Assembly (NCBI RefSeq): GCF_900107095.1
Contig: NZ_FNOR01000007.1
Location: 211,357-275,356 of the forward strand
DNA: 64,000 nucleotides
Direction of reading: 5' to 3'
Source: Collimonas sp. OK242
Lineage (GTDB): Bacteria > Pseudomonadota > Gammaproteobacteria > Burkholderiales > Burkholderiaceae_D
A program made the translations under genes and the position numbers. Shown here one piece after another: positions 51,772-59,714 of this stretch (its first letter is position 1; each line of letters opens with the position of its first letter). The notes under the pieces are model-generated. The model searched no databases. It saw only the letters and a program-made list of their open reading frames with translations, and had not been told where the DNA came from.

Positions 51772-51893
51772 TTTTGTACAAAAAACTTGAGTTTTGTTCT
51801 TTATAGCATACGTTATGTGCCACTAGCAGCATTATATTGAGTATAGACAGAACAAGCAGAGAGAGTAAATAACGTATCTTATTTTATACAAAA
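51772..51893. promoter_or_regulatory. hipBA promoter region with two similar palindromes
   Basis: A perfect TTTTGTACAAAA at 51772-51783 and the closely related TTTTATACAAAA at 51882-51893, about 110 bp apart. The first lies 12 bp upstream of the hipB start. Likely HipB operators. Confidence 0.55.
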
Positions 51894-52029
51894 ACAGTAA
51901 TATTTGTATGAAATGGTATGCGTTATCTTATTTTTGAGTGTGACGATTGTAGTGGCAATGAGCTGTCCGAGTCCACGTATTCGGAAGTGAAGAAGAAACT
52001 TTCGCTAGACCCTTATCTTCGCCAGCTCT

Positions 52030-52584
52030 TTAGAGCCCATGGCGGACATACTCGATGTCGTCAACAACAACGCCGCGCACCGTGTCGTTGCCAGGCAATA
52101 TGCGTTTCCGCAAGAACCCCGCGCGCTCCAGCACACGGGTCGATGCTTCGTTTCCGAAGGTGACCGTCGCCACCTGCTCCACGATTCCTTCGCGCGACAA
52201 ATGTGCCGCTAATGCCCGAACTGCCTCGGTTGCGTATCCCTGTCCCCAGAACGGCGGAAAAAACAAGTACCCGATGTTGGTCGCGACATTGGCCGAATTG
52301 ATTTCCGCGTCCATCTTGCCCACCCATGCACCGTCCGATCTACGCCGGACCGCCCAGTTGAGATAGACATCCTCGTGGTCGGCAAGCAATCGAGCTGCGG
52401 CGCGAGTCCAGGCATCCTCAAGTGCCGCCACGCTTGCCGGAGGGACGGATGAGATCCAGGTGTAGATTGCCGGATCTTGCATGGACAAGAACAGAAGCTG
52501 TGCATGCTGCGGGCCAATAGGTTCAAGGCATAGGCGCCTACTCTCGATCGCCACGTTAAGTGCGGTGACGTGTGCAGGATTCAT
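52030..52584 (-). CDS. GNAT N-acyltransferase of the RiPP cluster (RimJ/RimL type)
   Basis: 184 aa. RimJ/RimL-like GNAT fold: [15 protein letters not shown] at the start, [21 protein letters not shown] as the acyl-CoA loop (Q/W-G-Q-G-Y-A pattern), and [18 protein letters not shown] at the end. It is the last gene of the operon, coupled to the preceding oxygenase gene by an ATGA overlap. In this context it probably acylates an amino group on the modified peptide, for example ornithine or the N-terminus, but self-immunity by acetylation is also possible. Confidence 0.82.
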   Translation of the reverse strand: MNPAHVTALNVAIESRRLCLEPIGPQHAQLLFLSMQDPAIYTWISSVPPASVAALEDAWTRAAARLLADHEDVYLNWAVRRRSDGAWVGKMDAEINSANVATNIGYLFFPPFWGQGYATEAVRALAAHLSREGIVEQVATVTFGNEASTRVLERAGFLRKRILPGNDTVRGVVVDDIEYVRHGL

Positions 52585-53348
52585 GGCATGCTGCCGCTTT
52601 TCTGAGCAAGGATTTCAGTCCAGGTACGGATCCAGACGTCCCGGCGCGGGGAGTCGCTGAACCGGGCTTCAGCCAGCGCGGCTTCGGCATCCGCGAAACA
52701 ACAGAAATTGCCCGAGATTGCCAATGTCGAAGTTTGATTCTGTACCTGGTGCCACCAATCCGGGGGGAGATAAATGAGGTCGCCAGCCGTCAGAAACGCC
52801 TCGTAGATCTCGCAGTCCGCAACAACCTCGGATGGCGAGACGTCGATGTCGGGCGCGCACAGGCGCCAGATTTTCTCCCCGCGCAACTGCGCGAGCCAGG
52901 TGTGGGTGGAGAAGATGTCCTGGTGCCATGCCGTAGATGTCCCCGCCGGTCCGGCATAGAGCGAGATCCACTCGGCAAAGGGGCCGCCTCGACGCAGCGG
53001 AAACGTGGCGTCGGCCGCAAGGGTCTCGCAACGGCTGTCGCCGAAGCTCGGTTTTATGTAAAAGTCCGTGAGATATATCGATCCGTGCGACGAACTGAAC
53101 ATGTCGGGAGCGGCGAGGTAGTCGATAAAACTCTCGACCGGAATTCGCCCCAAGCGGCCGTCCTCGAAACGGACCATGGGACGAAGTCCTGCCAGCGTCG
53201 TTCGCAGGTGCATATCGGTCCATCTGGAAAATGCTCCCATCCTGCGCGCCGCACCGGCGACGACCACCGGCCTGCCCTTCATGAAGAAGTCCTCGTAGAA
53301 TTCATCCTGATCGGCGATGCATGCGAGTTTTGTATTGTGCGTAGTCAT
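52581..53348 (-). CDS. JmjC/cupin-like Fe(II)/2-oxoglutarate oxygenase 2 of the RiPP cluster
   Basis: 255 aa from ATG 53348. Cupin-fold JmjC core: HxD at 142-144 (WHQDIF) and the distal His at 200 (PPDWWHQV), with [20 protein letters not shown] and [12 protein letters not shown] strongly like cupin_8 hydroxylases. Probably hydroxylates a residue of the precursor peptide. Start and stop are both part of 4-nt overlaps. The frame continues six codons further upstream but the coupled ATG is preferred. Confidence 0.85.
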   Translation of the reverse strand: MTTHNTKLACIADQDEFYEDFFMKGRPVVVAGAARRMGAFSRWTDMHLRTTLAGLRPMVRFEDGRLGRIPVESFIDYLAAPDMFSSSHGSIYLTDFYIKPSFGDSRCETLAADATFPLRRGGPFAEWISLYAGPAGTSTAWHQDIFSTHTWLAQLRGEKIWRLCAPDIDVSPSEVVADCEIYEAFLTAGDLIYLPPDWWHQVQNQTSTLAISGNFCCFADAEAALAEARFSDSPRRDVWIRTWTEILAQKSGSMP

Positions 53349-54334
53349 GGCAGGCTGGCAGTGCAACCGAGAACGGCGTCAATGGCGGGCGGGAGGATCT
53401 CCTCGATCAGGGTCCCGCCCGCCAGATAGGATTCCAGCGGCTCGGCACGAACCGCTTCGAGCTCGTGCTCAAGCCCCAGACAGGAATAAAAATTGTTCTG
53501 GGTATGGCCTCGGAATTCGTAGTCGACGTGAAACCCGATCGAAGTCAGGTGCTCGGCATCTGTTGGATCCATCGACGGCAAGCCCGCATAAGCGGCAAGC
53601 TGCTCCGCAAGACCTGGCAACCCGGCGACGGCTGTGGGACGAAGCAGAGCAACCAGATGCGCATTCAGCAGCATTGTGAGCATCTGGGCCGGCGCCTCAA
53701 GCGCTAATCGTCCGAGGCGCCCGACTGCGCCAGGGAAGCCATGGTCAAGCCGCTGATTGTCGAGCGGGTTGGCATAGGCGTTGAGCGCCAGGAACAATCT
53801 CGTCGAGCGCTGCCCTTCGACCATGGCGAGCAGCGCCACGTATTGCTCGAAGGCCATGGCGAAGGCCTCGCTGCCAAGCACCACTTCCACCAGCCGCCGC
53901 CCTTGCGGGATGCCTTCCTGTGCGCATGCCGTCTCGTAGAAGATCGCGTGAGCCCCCTCATGAAACGAATAACTTGCAACGCAGATATCCCTGAATAGCG
54001 AGTCAGGCATGCTAAGGTCCGGCCGATCGGCCAGCACCTGCTCGGCCGCAAGCGCAGTTCGGCGGAAAGGGATGGTCCGTGTCCGGAAGATTTCCGTCAG
54101 TTCGAGGATGGGAAACATGGCGTGGATGCCGGCGATCTGAGAGGCAGGCATAAAGATGTAGCCGAAGTCCTTCAACGCGCGCCGCATGTGCGCAAGCGGA
54201 GGTAATCGATTGAGGAGAGCGCCATCGCCCAATGTGTCGGGCAGCTGGAGTTCATGGTGCTCGCGCAGGTGGATGGACATCAAGGCAGCGAGGCGGAACT
54301 CGGGCCCGCTGCCCAGCTCGTCGTTGATGCTCAC
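53345..54334 (-). CDS. HExxH-motif peptide beta-hydroxylase-like enzyme
   Basis: 329 aa, starts with GTG 54334 inside the preceding stop (GTGA). HEGAH at 125-129 and Glu157 (GSEAFAMAFEQ) form the metal site. The length, helical composition and mid-protein HExxH match the HExxH family linked to RiPP clusters, now described as 2-oxoglutarate-dependent peptide beta-hydroxylases rather than proteases. The likely substrate is the 64-aa peptide. Confidence 0.75.
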   Translation of the reverse strand: MSINDELGSGPEFRLAALMSIHLREHHELQLPDTLGDGALLNRLPPLAHMRRALKDFGYIFMPASQIAGIHAMFPILELTEIFRTRTIPFRRTALAAEQVLADRPDLSMPDSLFRDICVASYSFHEGAHAIFYETACAQEGIPQGRRLVEVVLGSEAFAMAFEQYVALLAMVEGQRSTRLFLALNAYANPLDNQRLDHGFPGAVGRLGRLALEAPAQMLTMLLNAHLVALLRPTAVAGLPGLAEQLAAYAGLPSMDPTDAEHLTSIGFHVDYEFRGHTQNNFYSCLGLEHELEAVRAEPLESYLAGGTLIEEILPPAIDAVLGCTASLP

Positions 54335-55476
54335 GCCACACGCTCCACGAGGCCAAGGTGAATCAGTTGCTGAACATAGGTGTCGGCCAATTCGGGATCG
54401 ATCAAGGGCAAGTCATGTGCGAGATCGCGGGAAGAAAATGCACTTCGGCCAGACGCCCATCCGAGCATGGCCACAGGCATTTCGTCGAGCGAAAAGGTAC
54501 GGGCCGCGCCTGCCCCGCGCAGGACAATGCAGGTTGGGCCCACCGGTTCGGCGGTGAGCCCGGGGCGGAGCCGGAACCTCGCTTCGGTGTTACGCCAATC
54601 GGGAGACTCAATCGCGTCCACAAGGCAACGAAGTGCGCCTGCGGCCACGCGTTTATCTTGCTCAATATCTTGAAACTGGGCGCCGAAGCGCGCCGCGCGC
54701 AGCATAGGAATGCCTTGGAGAGTGCCGCGGATCTCCTCGGCAATAATCCCCGCCAGGCTCTCCGTGCGCTCGATGGCAAAACCGATCGCGTAGCTTCCAG
54801 TCCTGGTGTGCGTCTCGTGAAGGACTCCTGGAGGCAGGAACACAACGGTTCCGGGCTCAGCCATGAACGTAACGCCGCCCTCTATCGCATCAGGCAGGGG
54901 TTTGGTAAGCAGCCGAGCCAGCTCAGGTTCGGGCGTTCGGCCCAGGAACATCCCGGTGGGTGGAAAACGCACTGCCTCATGGCGGGCGAGGCGCCACGTC
55001 TTGCTTCCCTCAAGCTGGCAATTGAAGGTGAAGCTGGAGTCGAAATGGGCTCGTCCGTGACCAGAGCCGCGGGCGCAGAATGCCTCCACGTTCACTCTCC
55101 CTGCCCCGATATCGAGGTCGCGTTCGAGTGCGCGACAGAGCGGCCTGAGCCCGGGCACGAACCGTTCGACCCCCTCTAATACAATCGTGCAGCCGGCATC
55201 GTACAAGGCTCGCAGCTGTTCGCGAACGGGAAATATCTCATATGCAGGACCGTCGGCCGGCGACCAGGCGCGCGCGGTCCGAGAGGCGCCGTCCCATGCG
55301 TCCAGCACTGCCGATGCGGATCGGAGCGTTGGCAGCTCCGCGAAAGCCGCAAGGCGCTGAACGCTTCCGTGCACCACGATCGGCGCTTCAAGTGGAGCAG
55401 TCGACGCAAGTTCGGATGCCTCAGCGCCAAGCAAGGTCTGGACACCGAAGTCCTCATTGCTTCCGCCTGTGCTCAT
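54331..55476 (-). CDS. JmjC/cupin-4-like Fe(II)/2-oxoglutarate oxygenase 1 of the RiPP cluster
   Basis: 381 aa. Metal triad: H144 and D146 (GRAHFDSSFTF) and His220 (LPPGVLHETH), with QLEGSKTWRLARH and a C-terminal alpha-helical/winged-helix-like domain (about 300-381), as in RoxA/YcfD-type ribosomal oxygenases. About 120 residues longer than the second oxygenase and only distantly like it. The start codon overlaps the arginase-like stop (ATGA). Confidence 0.83.
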   Translation of the reverse strand: MSTGGSNEDFGVQTLLGAEASELASTAPLEAPIVVHGSVQRLAAFAELPTLRSASAVLDAWDGASRTARAWSPADGPAYEIFPVREQLRALYDAGCTIVLEGVERFVPGLRPLCRALERDLDIGAGRVNVEAFCARGSGHGRAHFDSSFTFNCQLEGSKTWRLARHEAVRFPPTGMFLGRTPEPELARLLTKPLPDAIEGGVTFMAEPGTVVFLPPGVLHETHTRTGSYAIGFAIERTESLAGIIAEEIRGTLQGIPMLRAARFGAQFQDIEQDKRVAAGALRCLVDAIESPDWRNTEARFRLRPGLTAEPVGPTCIVLRGAGAARTFSLDEMPVAMLGWASGRSAFSSRDLAHDLPLIDPELADTYVQQLIHLGLVERVA

Positions 55477-56402
55477 GCGGGCTCCTCGGAAAGGTAGCGA
55501 ACAATGTGCGCGAGTCCGTGAAGGATGAAGCGTCCGGTCAGGCAGTTGGCCGGATCGAGTGCCGGGCTGTACTCGGTCCAGTCAGCGCCCGCCCCCCGCA
55601 GGCCCTTTTCACGGAAAATCGCTAGCACTTCCCCAAGTGCAGAGAGCGTCAGTCCTCCCGGCTCCGGATACTGGACGGCGGGAGCCACCGACGGATCGAA
55701 CGCGTCGGTGTCGACCGTCAGGTACACATCCACTCCAGGAAGCAACGCGTCCCTAAGATCGGAAAGCTTAACGCAGGCCACGCCTTCAGGCATGGGCGGA
55801 ACTCCCCAAGAGAGCCCGCGAATCCCGATTTGCAATACTTTCTCGGCCAATTCCTCCGCTACGATGTAGGAAACGAAAGTCGCATGAGTCGGACGCTCGC
55901 CGCGCTCGATGACGTCAAAGTCGTGGTGTGCATCGAGTTGGACGATTTGCACGCGCCGGCCGGCCCGGGCGAGCCCGCGCAGCACCGGCAGGGTGACCAG
56001 GTGATCGCCTCCAAGCACCAGCGGCCGCTTGCCTTCACGCGCCACCAACGAGATCGCGTGAGTAACGAACTCAAGGTAATCGTCATCCGACTGATTCGGC
56101 CGATATTTCAGGTCGCCAAGATCGCTGATAACCGAGCCCGGAAAAATAATCTCGCGTCGTGCGAGGTCATAGATCGCACCTTGCTTCACACGCAGCACCT
56201 CTGGCGCCGATAGCCGGCGCACGGCTTGCGGCGCCGCAGCACAACCCGCATGCTCCGGCGCGGTGCCGCGATCATACGGCAGCCCGATCACCACCACATG
56301 TCCGCCCGCGCCTTGCTCACAGCCAAATAACGTAGGATAGTCTTTGGAAACAGGGCGCTCCTCATGCTGCCTGGACGGAGAGGAAGTGCCGCCTTCGAGC
56401 AT
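55473..56402 (-). CDS. arginase/agmatinase-fold ureohydrolase, probable peptide arginase
   Basis: 309 aa from ATG 56402, four bases from the precursor stop. Complete dimanganese site: GGDH at 131-134, DAHHDFD at 157-163, DTDAFDP at 231-237. Free-arginine arginases are usual, but the location directly downstream of a small peptide gene in a RiPP-like operon suggests it converts arginines in the peptide to ornithine and urea, as known for OspR-like peptide arginases. GGAAG-like ribosome binding sequence precedes the start. Confidence 0.85.
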   Translation of the reverse strand: MLEGGTSSPSRQHEERPVSKDYPTLFGCEQGAGGHVVVIGLPYDRGTAPEHAGCAAAPQAVRRLSAPEVLRVKQGAIYDLARREIIFPGSVISDLGDLKYRPNQSDDDYLEFVTHAISLVAREGKRPLVLGGDHLVTLPVLRGLARAGRRVQIVQLDAHHDFDVIERGERPTHATFVSYIVAEELAEKVLQIGIRGLSWGVPPMPEGVACVKLSDLRDALLPGVDVYLTVDTDAFDPSVAPAVQYPEPGGLTLSALGEVLAIFREKGLRGAGADWTEYSPALDPANCLTGRFILHGLAHIVRYLSEEPA

Positions 56403-56405
56403 CAA

Positions 56406-56600
56406 CTACTTCCGTTCTATGCCTGCGGGCTGGCCCTTGGGGCGTATCATTACCGTGACGTTACGCAGGTCGTCAGCGTTGAGGAGTTCAATCAGATCAT
56501 CCAGGTTAGCCGGAGCTTTGTGTACCTTCTCGCTCTGGACGATGTTCTTCAACTTTGCGACCGCAGCCTCACGATCAAGATCCTTCTTTGCGATGCTCAT
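56406..56600 (-). CDS. candidate RiPP precursor peptide
   Basis: 64 aa behind an excellent Shine-Dalgarno (AAGGAGGATAAGC before ATG 56600). The N-terminal part is helical and charged (KKDLDREAAVAKLKNIVQ), the middle is an acidic helix (LDDLIELLNADDL), and the C-terminus RNVTVMIRPKGQPAGIERK carries three Arg, two Lys and two Pro. No lanthipeptide or nif11/Nhlp-type leader, no GG cleavage site and no Cys. Arg46, Arg53 and Arg63 are candidate targets of the arginase. It lies first in the operon, typical for a precursor. Confidence 0.8.
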   Translation of the reverse strand: MSIAKKDLDREAAVAKLKNIVQSEKVHKAPANLDDLIELLNADDLRNVTVMIRPKGQPAGIERK

Positions 56601-56655
56601 GCTTATCCTCCTTCATGGAGTGGTGTTGAGGGAATCCGAGCGTCCGCTTCTGATC

Positions 56656-56687
56656 CAGGCTGTGTAAAAAACGTAGAAAAAAGTTGG
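56656..56687 (+). mobile_element. IS terminal-repeat remnant upstream of the RiPP precursor
   Basis: CAGGCTGTGTAAAAAACGTA followed by GAAAAAAGTTGG resembles the IS end at 63659-63689 (CAGAGTGTGTAAAAACATAG, then AAATTCGTTGG) in the same orientation. No transposase sequence accompanies it. It lies 56 bp upstream of the precursor start. Confidence 0.55.
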
Positions 56688-57164
56688 CCGAAAAGTCGCC
56701 CCATCAAAACATGCAAACGCTATCCAGTCTCAGGATGAATTTATACTAGTCTATTTTTTCCGTATGGCAACTAATCTTTTGGTCTTGATGGTGTCTTTGC
56801 TTGCGAAATTGCCCCATCTTGCTGATCCAGCCGCCGCTATCAGGCAAAGGCCGCTGCTCGCTCATAAGACCTCTCGAAAACCAGTGTGCATAGATCAACA
56901 TGGATCTGTTTTAAGCCAGGATGAAGGCGCAAAGGCATGCTGATCAAGAGCACTGGGGGCACGTCGATCTGGATCAGCCGGCTCTATGGCCTCAGAGCGT
57001 AGATAGCGGGGTGGCGCTGAGTGCGCGACCGGCTCGTTTCGGCGCTTCATGTACATAGTTGTAACCGTGTGTAATGTGCGTCAACAATCCCTGTGCCGCC
57101 CTCGTTAATTGCTCAGGTCCTCAGGAATTACCCGGGGTAATCAAGATAACGTAAAGGTGCACAA
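56688..57164. other. intergenic, no gene seen
   Basis: About 480 bases upstream of the RiPP precursor (left) and the Ala/Lys-rich protein (right). AT-rich between 56700 and 56800; no supported frame. It should contain both promoters and may contain decayed IS sequence. Confidence 0.45.
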
Positions 57165-57551
57165 ATGAACAAATTAATCGCTACTCTGATCGCTGGCTTG
57201 TTTGCTACTTCTGTTTTCGCCCAAGGCACTGCACCAGCTGCTCCAGCCGCACCGGCAGCAGCGCCTGTCGCAGCCACTGCTGCCGCTACCCCGGCAGTCA
57301 AGACTGATGCAAAGACGGAAGCAAAGGCCGCTGGCACTGAAGCCAAGGCCAAGACCGCGACAGGCAAGACGCACCACAAGGCTGTCAAAGCCAAGTCGAA
57401 AGCCGTAGTCAAATCGGAAGCAAAAGAGCCTGCCGCAAAAGAAAAGGCAGAAGCGCCGGCGGCCAAGGTAGATGTCAAGGCGCCTGTCGCCAAGGCAAAA
57501 GCCGAAGCGCCTGTCGCCAAGACCGATGTGAAAGAAGCTGCACCTAAGTAA
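57165..57551 (+). CDS. exported Ala/Lys/Pro-rich low-complexity protein
   Basis: 128 aa. Signal peptide (MNKLIATLIAGLFATSVFAQ), an Ala/Pro region (TAPAAPAAPAAAPVAATAAA) and then repeats of the form K-A-E-A-P-V/A-A-K-x-D-V-K, histone H1-like. It is probably periplasmic or a cell-surface protein. No enzymatic motif. A strong hairpin at 57591-57628 (GTGGCCATG/CATGGCCAC) follows. Confidence 0.7.
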   Translation: MNKLIATLIAGLFATSVFAQGTAPAAPAAPAAAPVAATAAATPAVKTDAKTEAKAAGTEAKAKTATGKTHHKAVKAKSKAVVKSEAKEPAAKEKAEAPAAKVDVKAPVAKAKAEAPVAKTDVKEAAPK

Positions 57552-57590
57552 TCAGCATCACGCCGTGAACGCCACGGCTGCAACAAGATG

Positions 57591-57628
57591 GTGGCCATGC
57601 ATGCGGGGAATGACGCATCCATGGCCAC
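57591..57628 (+). terminator. hairpin after the Ala/Lys-rich gene
   Basis: GTGGCCATG and CATGGCCAC arms with an inner ATGC/GCAT pair; followed by TATTCCTTTC, a weak T tract. Confidence 0.5.
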
Positions 57629-57790
57629 TATTCCTTTCTATAGCGACGGATGCTGGCGCCGGCAGTGACTGCGGCGTTCACGGCGCCAGCGATGTGCCCG
57701 ATACATCCCGGCAAACTTCCAGCCGGGCGCGCGCCGCCGAAGCGGGGCCATGTCTTGCAATGACACATTTCATGTTCCAGCGCGAACGAA

Positions 57791-57946
57791 TTATGTCCAG
57801 GCCGCGTACTCAAACGGACGCAGACCATAGCGCGCCAGTACGCCCTCGTGCAGCCGCCTGAGCTCTTCGACGATCAGTGCCTGCACGTTGGGCTGCTCGG
57901 CTCTGGAACACGCTCCGTCACCGAATGCTGAATGTTGTTCAGTAAG
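57791..57946 (-). pseudogene. C-terminal gene remnant
   Basis: An open minus-strand frame without a start codon ends in ALIVEELRRLHEGVLARYGL, then RPFEYAAWT and stop. It reads like the C-terminus of a real helical protein and has chromosomal codon use, but its 5' part is gone and there is a TGA immediately upstream. I cannot name the family. Confidence 0.35.
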
Positions 57947-57951
57947 TCAGT

Positions 57952-58396
57952 GCTGGATGACATCGCAGTGTTGGCGCCGTTTGAGAGAGTTGTGGCGCAG
58001 TTATGGCGCAGTTCTATAAACTGCGCCACTGGAGGTGGCGGCTGGAGCGCCTTGTTATGCATGCCCTTCGGGGCGCTGCGACAAAAACACCCAAGGTCCG
58101 TAACAGGGTGTGCGCCAGACGTTCGATTGAGACAAAATCGCGGAAGCTAAATGCTCGCTTCCGGCCGACTGCGGCCCGTCGCGGCTAACGGCGAGTCTTG
58201 GGTCGTCGGGTACGAGCAGACTCGCCTTGGCGATGAAGAACGACCAGACCTCATTGAGAAAATTGATACGGTGCAGTAACCAGTATTGGATTAGGGCTCC
58301 CGGTCTAAGTAATCATGGCTTTGACTGGTTCCTAACGCAGCATCGACAAACAACCATGCGCAAGATTTGCGCATGGTTTCTGACAATATGTGAGCT
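57952..58396. other. non-coding, no supported gene
   Basis: About 440 bases. Short frames only, none with a ribosome binding site or recognisable sequence. The terminator of the glycine-zipper gene lies at 58352-58378. Confidence 0.4.
58352..58378 (-). terminator. hairpin terminator after the glycine-zipper gene
   Basis: AACCATGCGCAA (58352-58363) and TTGCGCATGGTT (58367-58378) pair perfectly over 12 bp around a 3-nt loop. The minus-strand gene ends at 58397, 19 bp before it. Confidence 0.7.
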
Positions 58397-58951
58397 CTAG
58401 TAACCGTATTTCTTGCCAACTACGTCGCCCAGATAACCGCCGCCAACTGCAGCTGCTATGGTCGCAAGCGTACGTCCGTTTCCGCCTCCAACTTGGTGAC
58501 CGAGTAGGCCGCCAATCACGGCGCCGGTCGCAATACCGACAGTACTGTGTTCCGCGGCTGGTTGCTGAATTGGTTGCTGAATTGGTTGTTGAGCCGGCTG
58601 CGAATACGGTTGACTATAATTCGAATCCCCTTGAGCGTATTGCACCGGTGGCGGCGCTTGGGAGTAGGCTGGGGCTACGTGATGTACGACACGTTTGTGA
58701 TGCACAACCGGCGCTTCATCAAGCTGGGCCGGTGCGGCGTACTGAACCGGAGTGGCGGTAGCTGCAACCACGCTTCCCGCAACCGGCAACGCAGTTGGCG
58801 CCGCAGTACTTGCCAACGGTGCGACGCTGCTGTGCGAAGTAGGTAACAAGCCCGTAATAGCGGCCGCAGCAATCAAGCTAACAAGCATGACTGATGCTGC
58901 AGCGCCTGCCATCAAAGGGTGAATGCGAGACGACGTTTGATTCATTTCCAT
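58397..58951 (-). CDS. membrane/lipid-associated glycine-zipper (17 kDa antigen-like) protein
   Basis: 184 aa from ATG 58951 behind GGGAG. N-terminal membrane helix (PLMAGAAASVMLVSLIAAAA), a Gln/Pro-rich and repetitive linker (QPAQQPIQQPIQQPAAEHST), then the glycine-zipper 2TM domain (GIATGAVIGGLLGHQVGGGN, then GRTLATIAAAVGGGYLGD). This class sits in the envelope and can affect outer-membrane integrity. Transmembrane anchor, not a lipobox. Confidence 0.75.
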   Translation of the reverse strand: MEMNQTSSRIHPLMAGAAASVMLVSLIAAAAITGLLPTSHSSVAPLASTAAPTALPVAGSVVAATATPVQYAAPAQLDEAPVVHHKRVVHHVAPAYSQAPPPVQYAQGDSNYSQPYSQPAQQPIQQPIQQPAAEHSTVGIATGAVIGGLLGHQVGGGNGRTLATIAAAVGGGYLGDVVGKKYGY

Positions 58952-59310
58952 TTTGAGCTCCCATATGCCGCCGTGAATGTGGCGTATGGGTAGATTAACG
59001 TTCAATGCGTCGACCGGTTAGCGGGAAAAGTGTATCAGGCGTAAGTGACTGTAACGCAAAACCCGGAGAATGAAAGCCATCGGCATTCGGTCATTTCAAA
59101 CGGTATTGTTTCTGGTCTTCGTGGGAATCGCTGGCTCATAGACTGAAGGCTTTGCACCTATGTAATGGCGGCGACGTATCCGCAGGTACGACACGCTGCT
59201 CGCCTGCTTTCTTTGCTTGACACTTTGCCGTCTCAGCGAGGCGAAGAAAATCCTGGCCGCTACGACCACAACCCGGATACCGGAAAGCAGTTCTCGCGTG
59301 CTATCCCAGG
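58952..59310. other. non-coding, nothing recognised
   Basis: No convincing gene. A 72-codon minus frame (59096-59314) has no ribosome binding site and an Arg-rich, low-quality composition. Confidence 0.4.
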
Positions 59311-59610
59311 TCAATACGTAAAGTCGGCGTCATAGTGAGCATTTGGGAAAAGCTTGAACTTACATTGTTTATATAAGCCCTTGTCCTCTGAACTCACTAA
59401 ACGCGCAAGTTCTTGGAAATAAGGAGCCAACATGGGAGCACCGGTGACGTGGGAAATTGCCCCAGAAGCCAGCGAACGATAGGATATGACTGCATCTACT
59501 CTTGTCTGTACATCGCAGATGCTTGTACATTCTAAAGTGTTGCATCGACCAGTTGAATCCGCCACTGGTTGCGGTCACTGGGCTTCGATGAAACTCCGAT
59601 GGTCAAGCAT
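59311..59610 (-). pseudogene. possible broken gene with in-frame TGA at codon 12
   Basis: ATG 59610, behind AGGAG, opens a frame of 11 codons, stops at TGA, and continues in the same frame for 84 more codons from GTG 59565 to 59311 (CNTLECTSICDVQ then AISHVTGAPMLAPYFQELAR). Either a nonsense mutation, a GTG-started small gene, or chance. It has several Cys near the start of the second part. Family not recognised. Confidence 0.35.
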
Positions 59611-59714
59611 AGAGACTCCTAACAAAATGAATGTAAATAGAATTATTTTCATAAATATTTCTAATAAAAATTCGCGCGCTGAAAAAAGTGTTTTTCAGTT
59701 GAAGCTTTTCAAGC

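Noticed and set aside
51918..52163. 81-codon plus-strand frame after the hipB region
   Set aside because: The first 40 residues look plausible but the rest is antisense to the GNAT gene and Arg/Cys-rich; no Shine-Dalgarno. It may be a truncated remnant but cannot be supported.
52030..56600. Lanthipeptide, lasso or thiopeptide cluster
   Set aside because: No LanB/LanM, asparagine-synthetase-like, YcaO or radical SAM enzymes; the precursor has no Cys.
57565..58188. Several 60-100 codon frames between the Ala/Lys-rich gene and the glycine-zipper gene
   Set aside because: Overlapping frames on both strands without start signals or family resemblance; only the 57791-57946 remnant has protein-like features.
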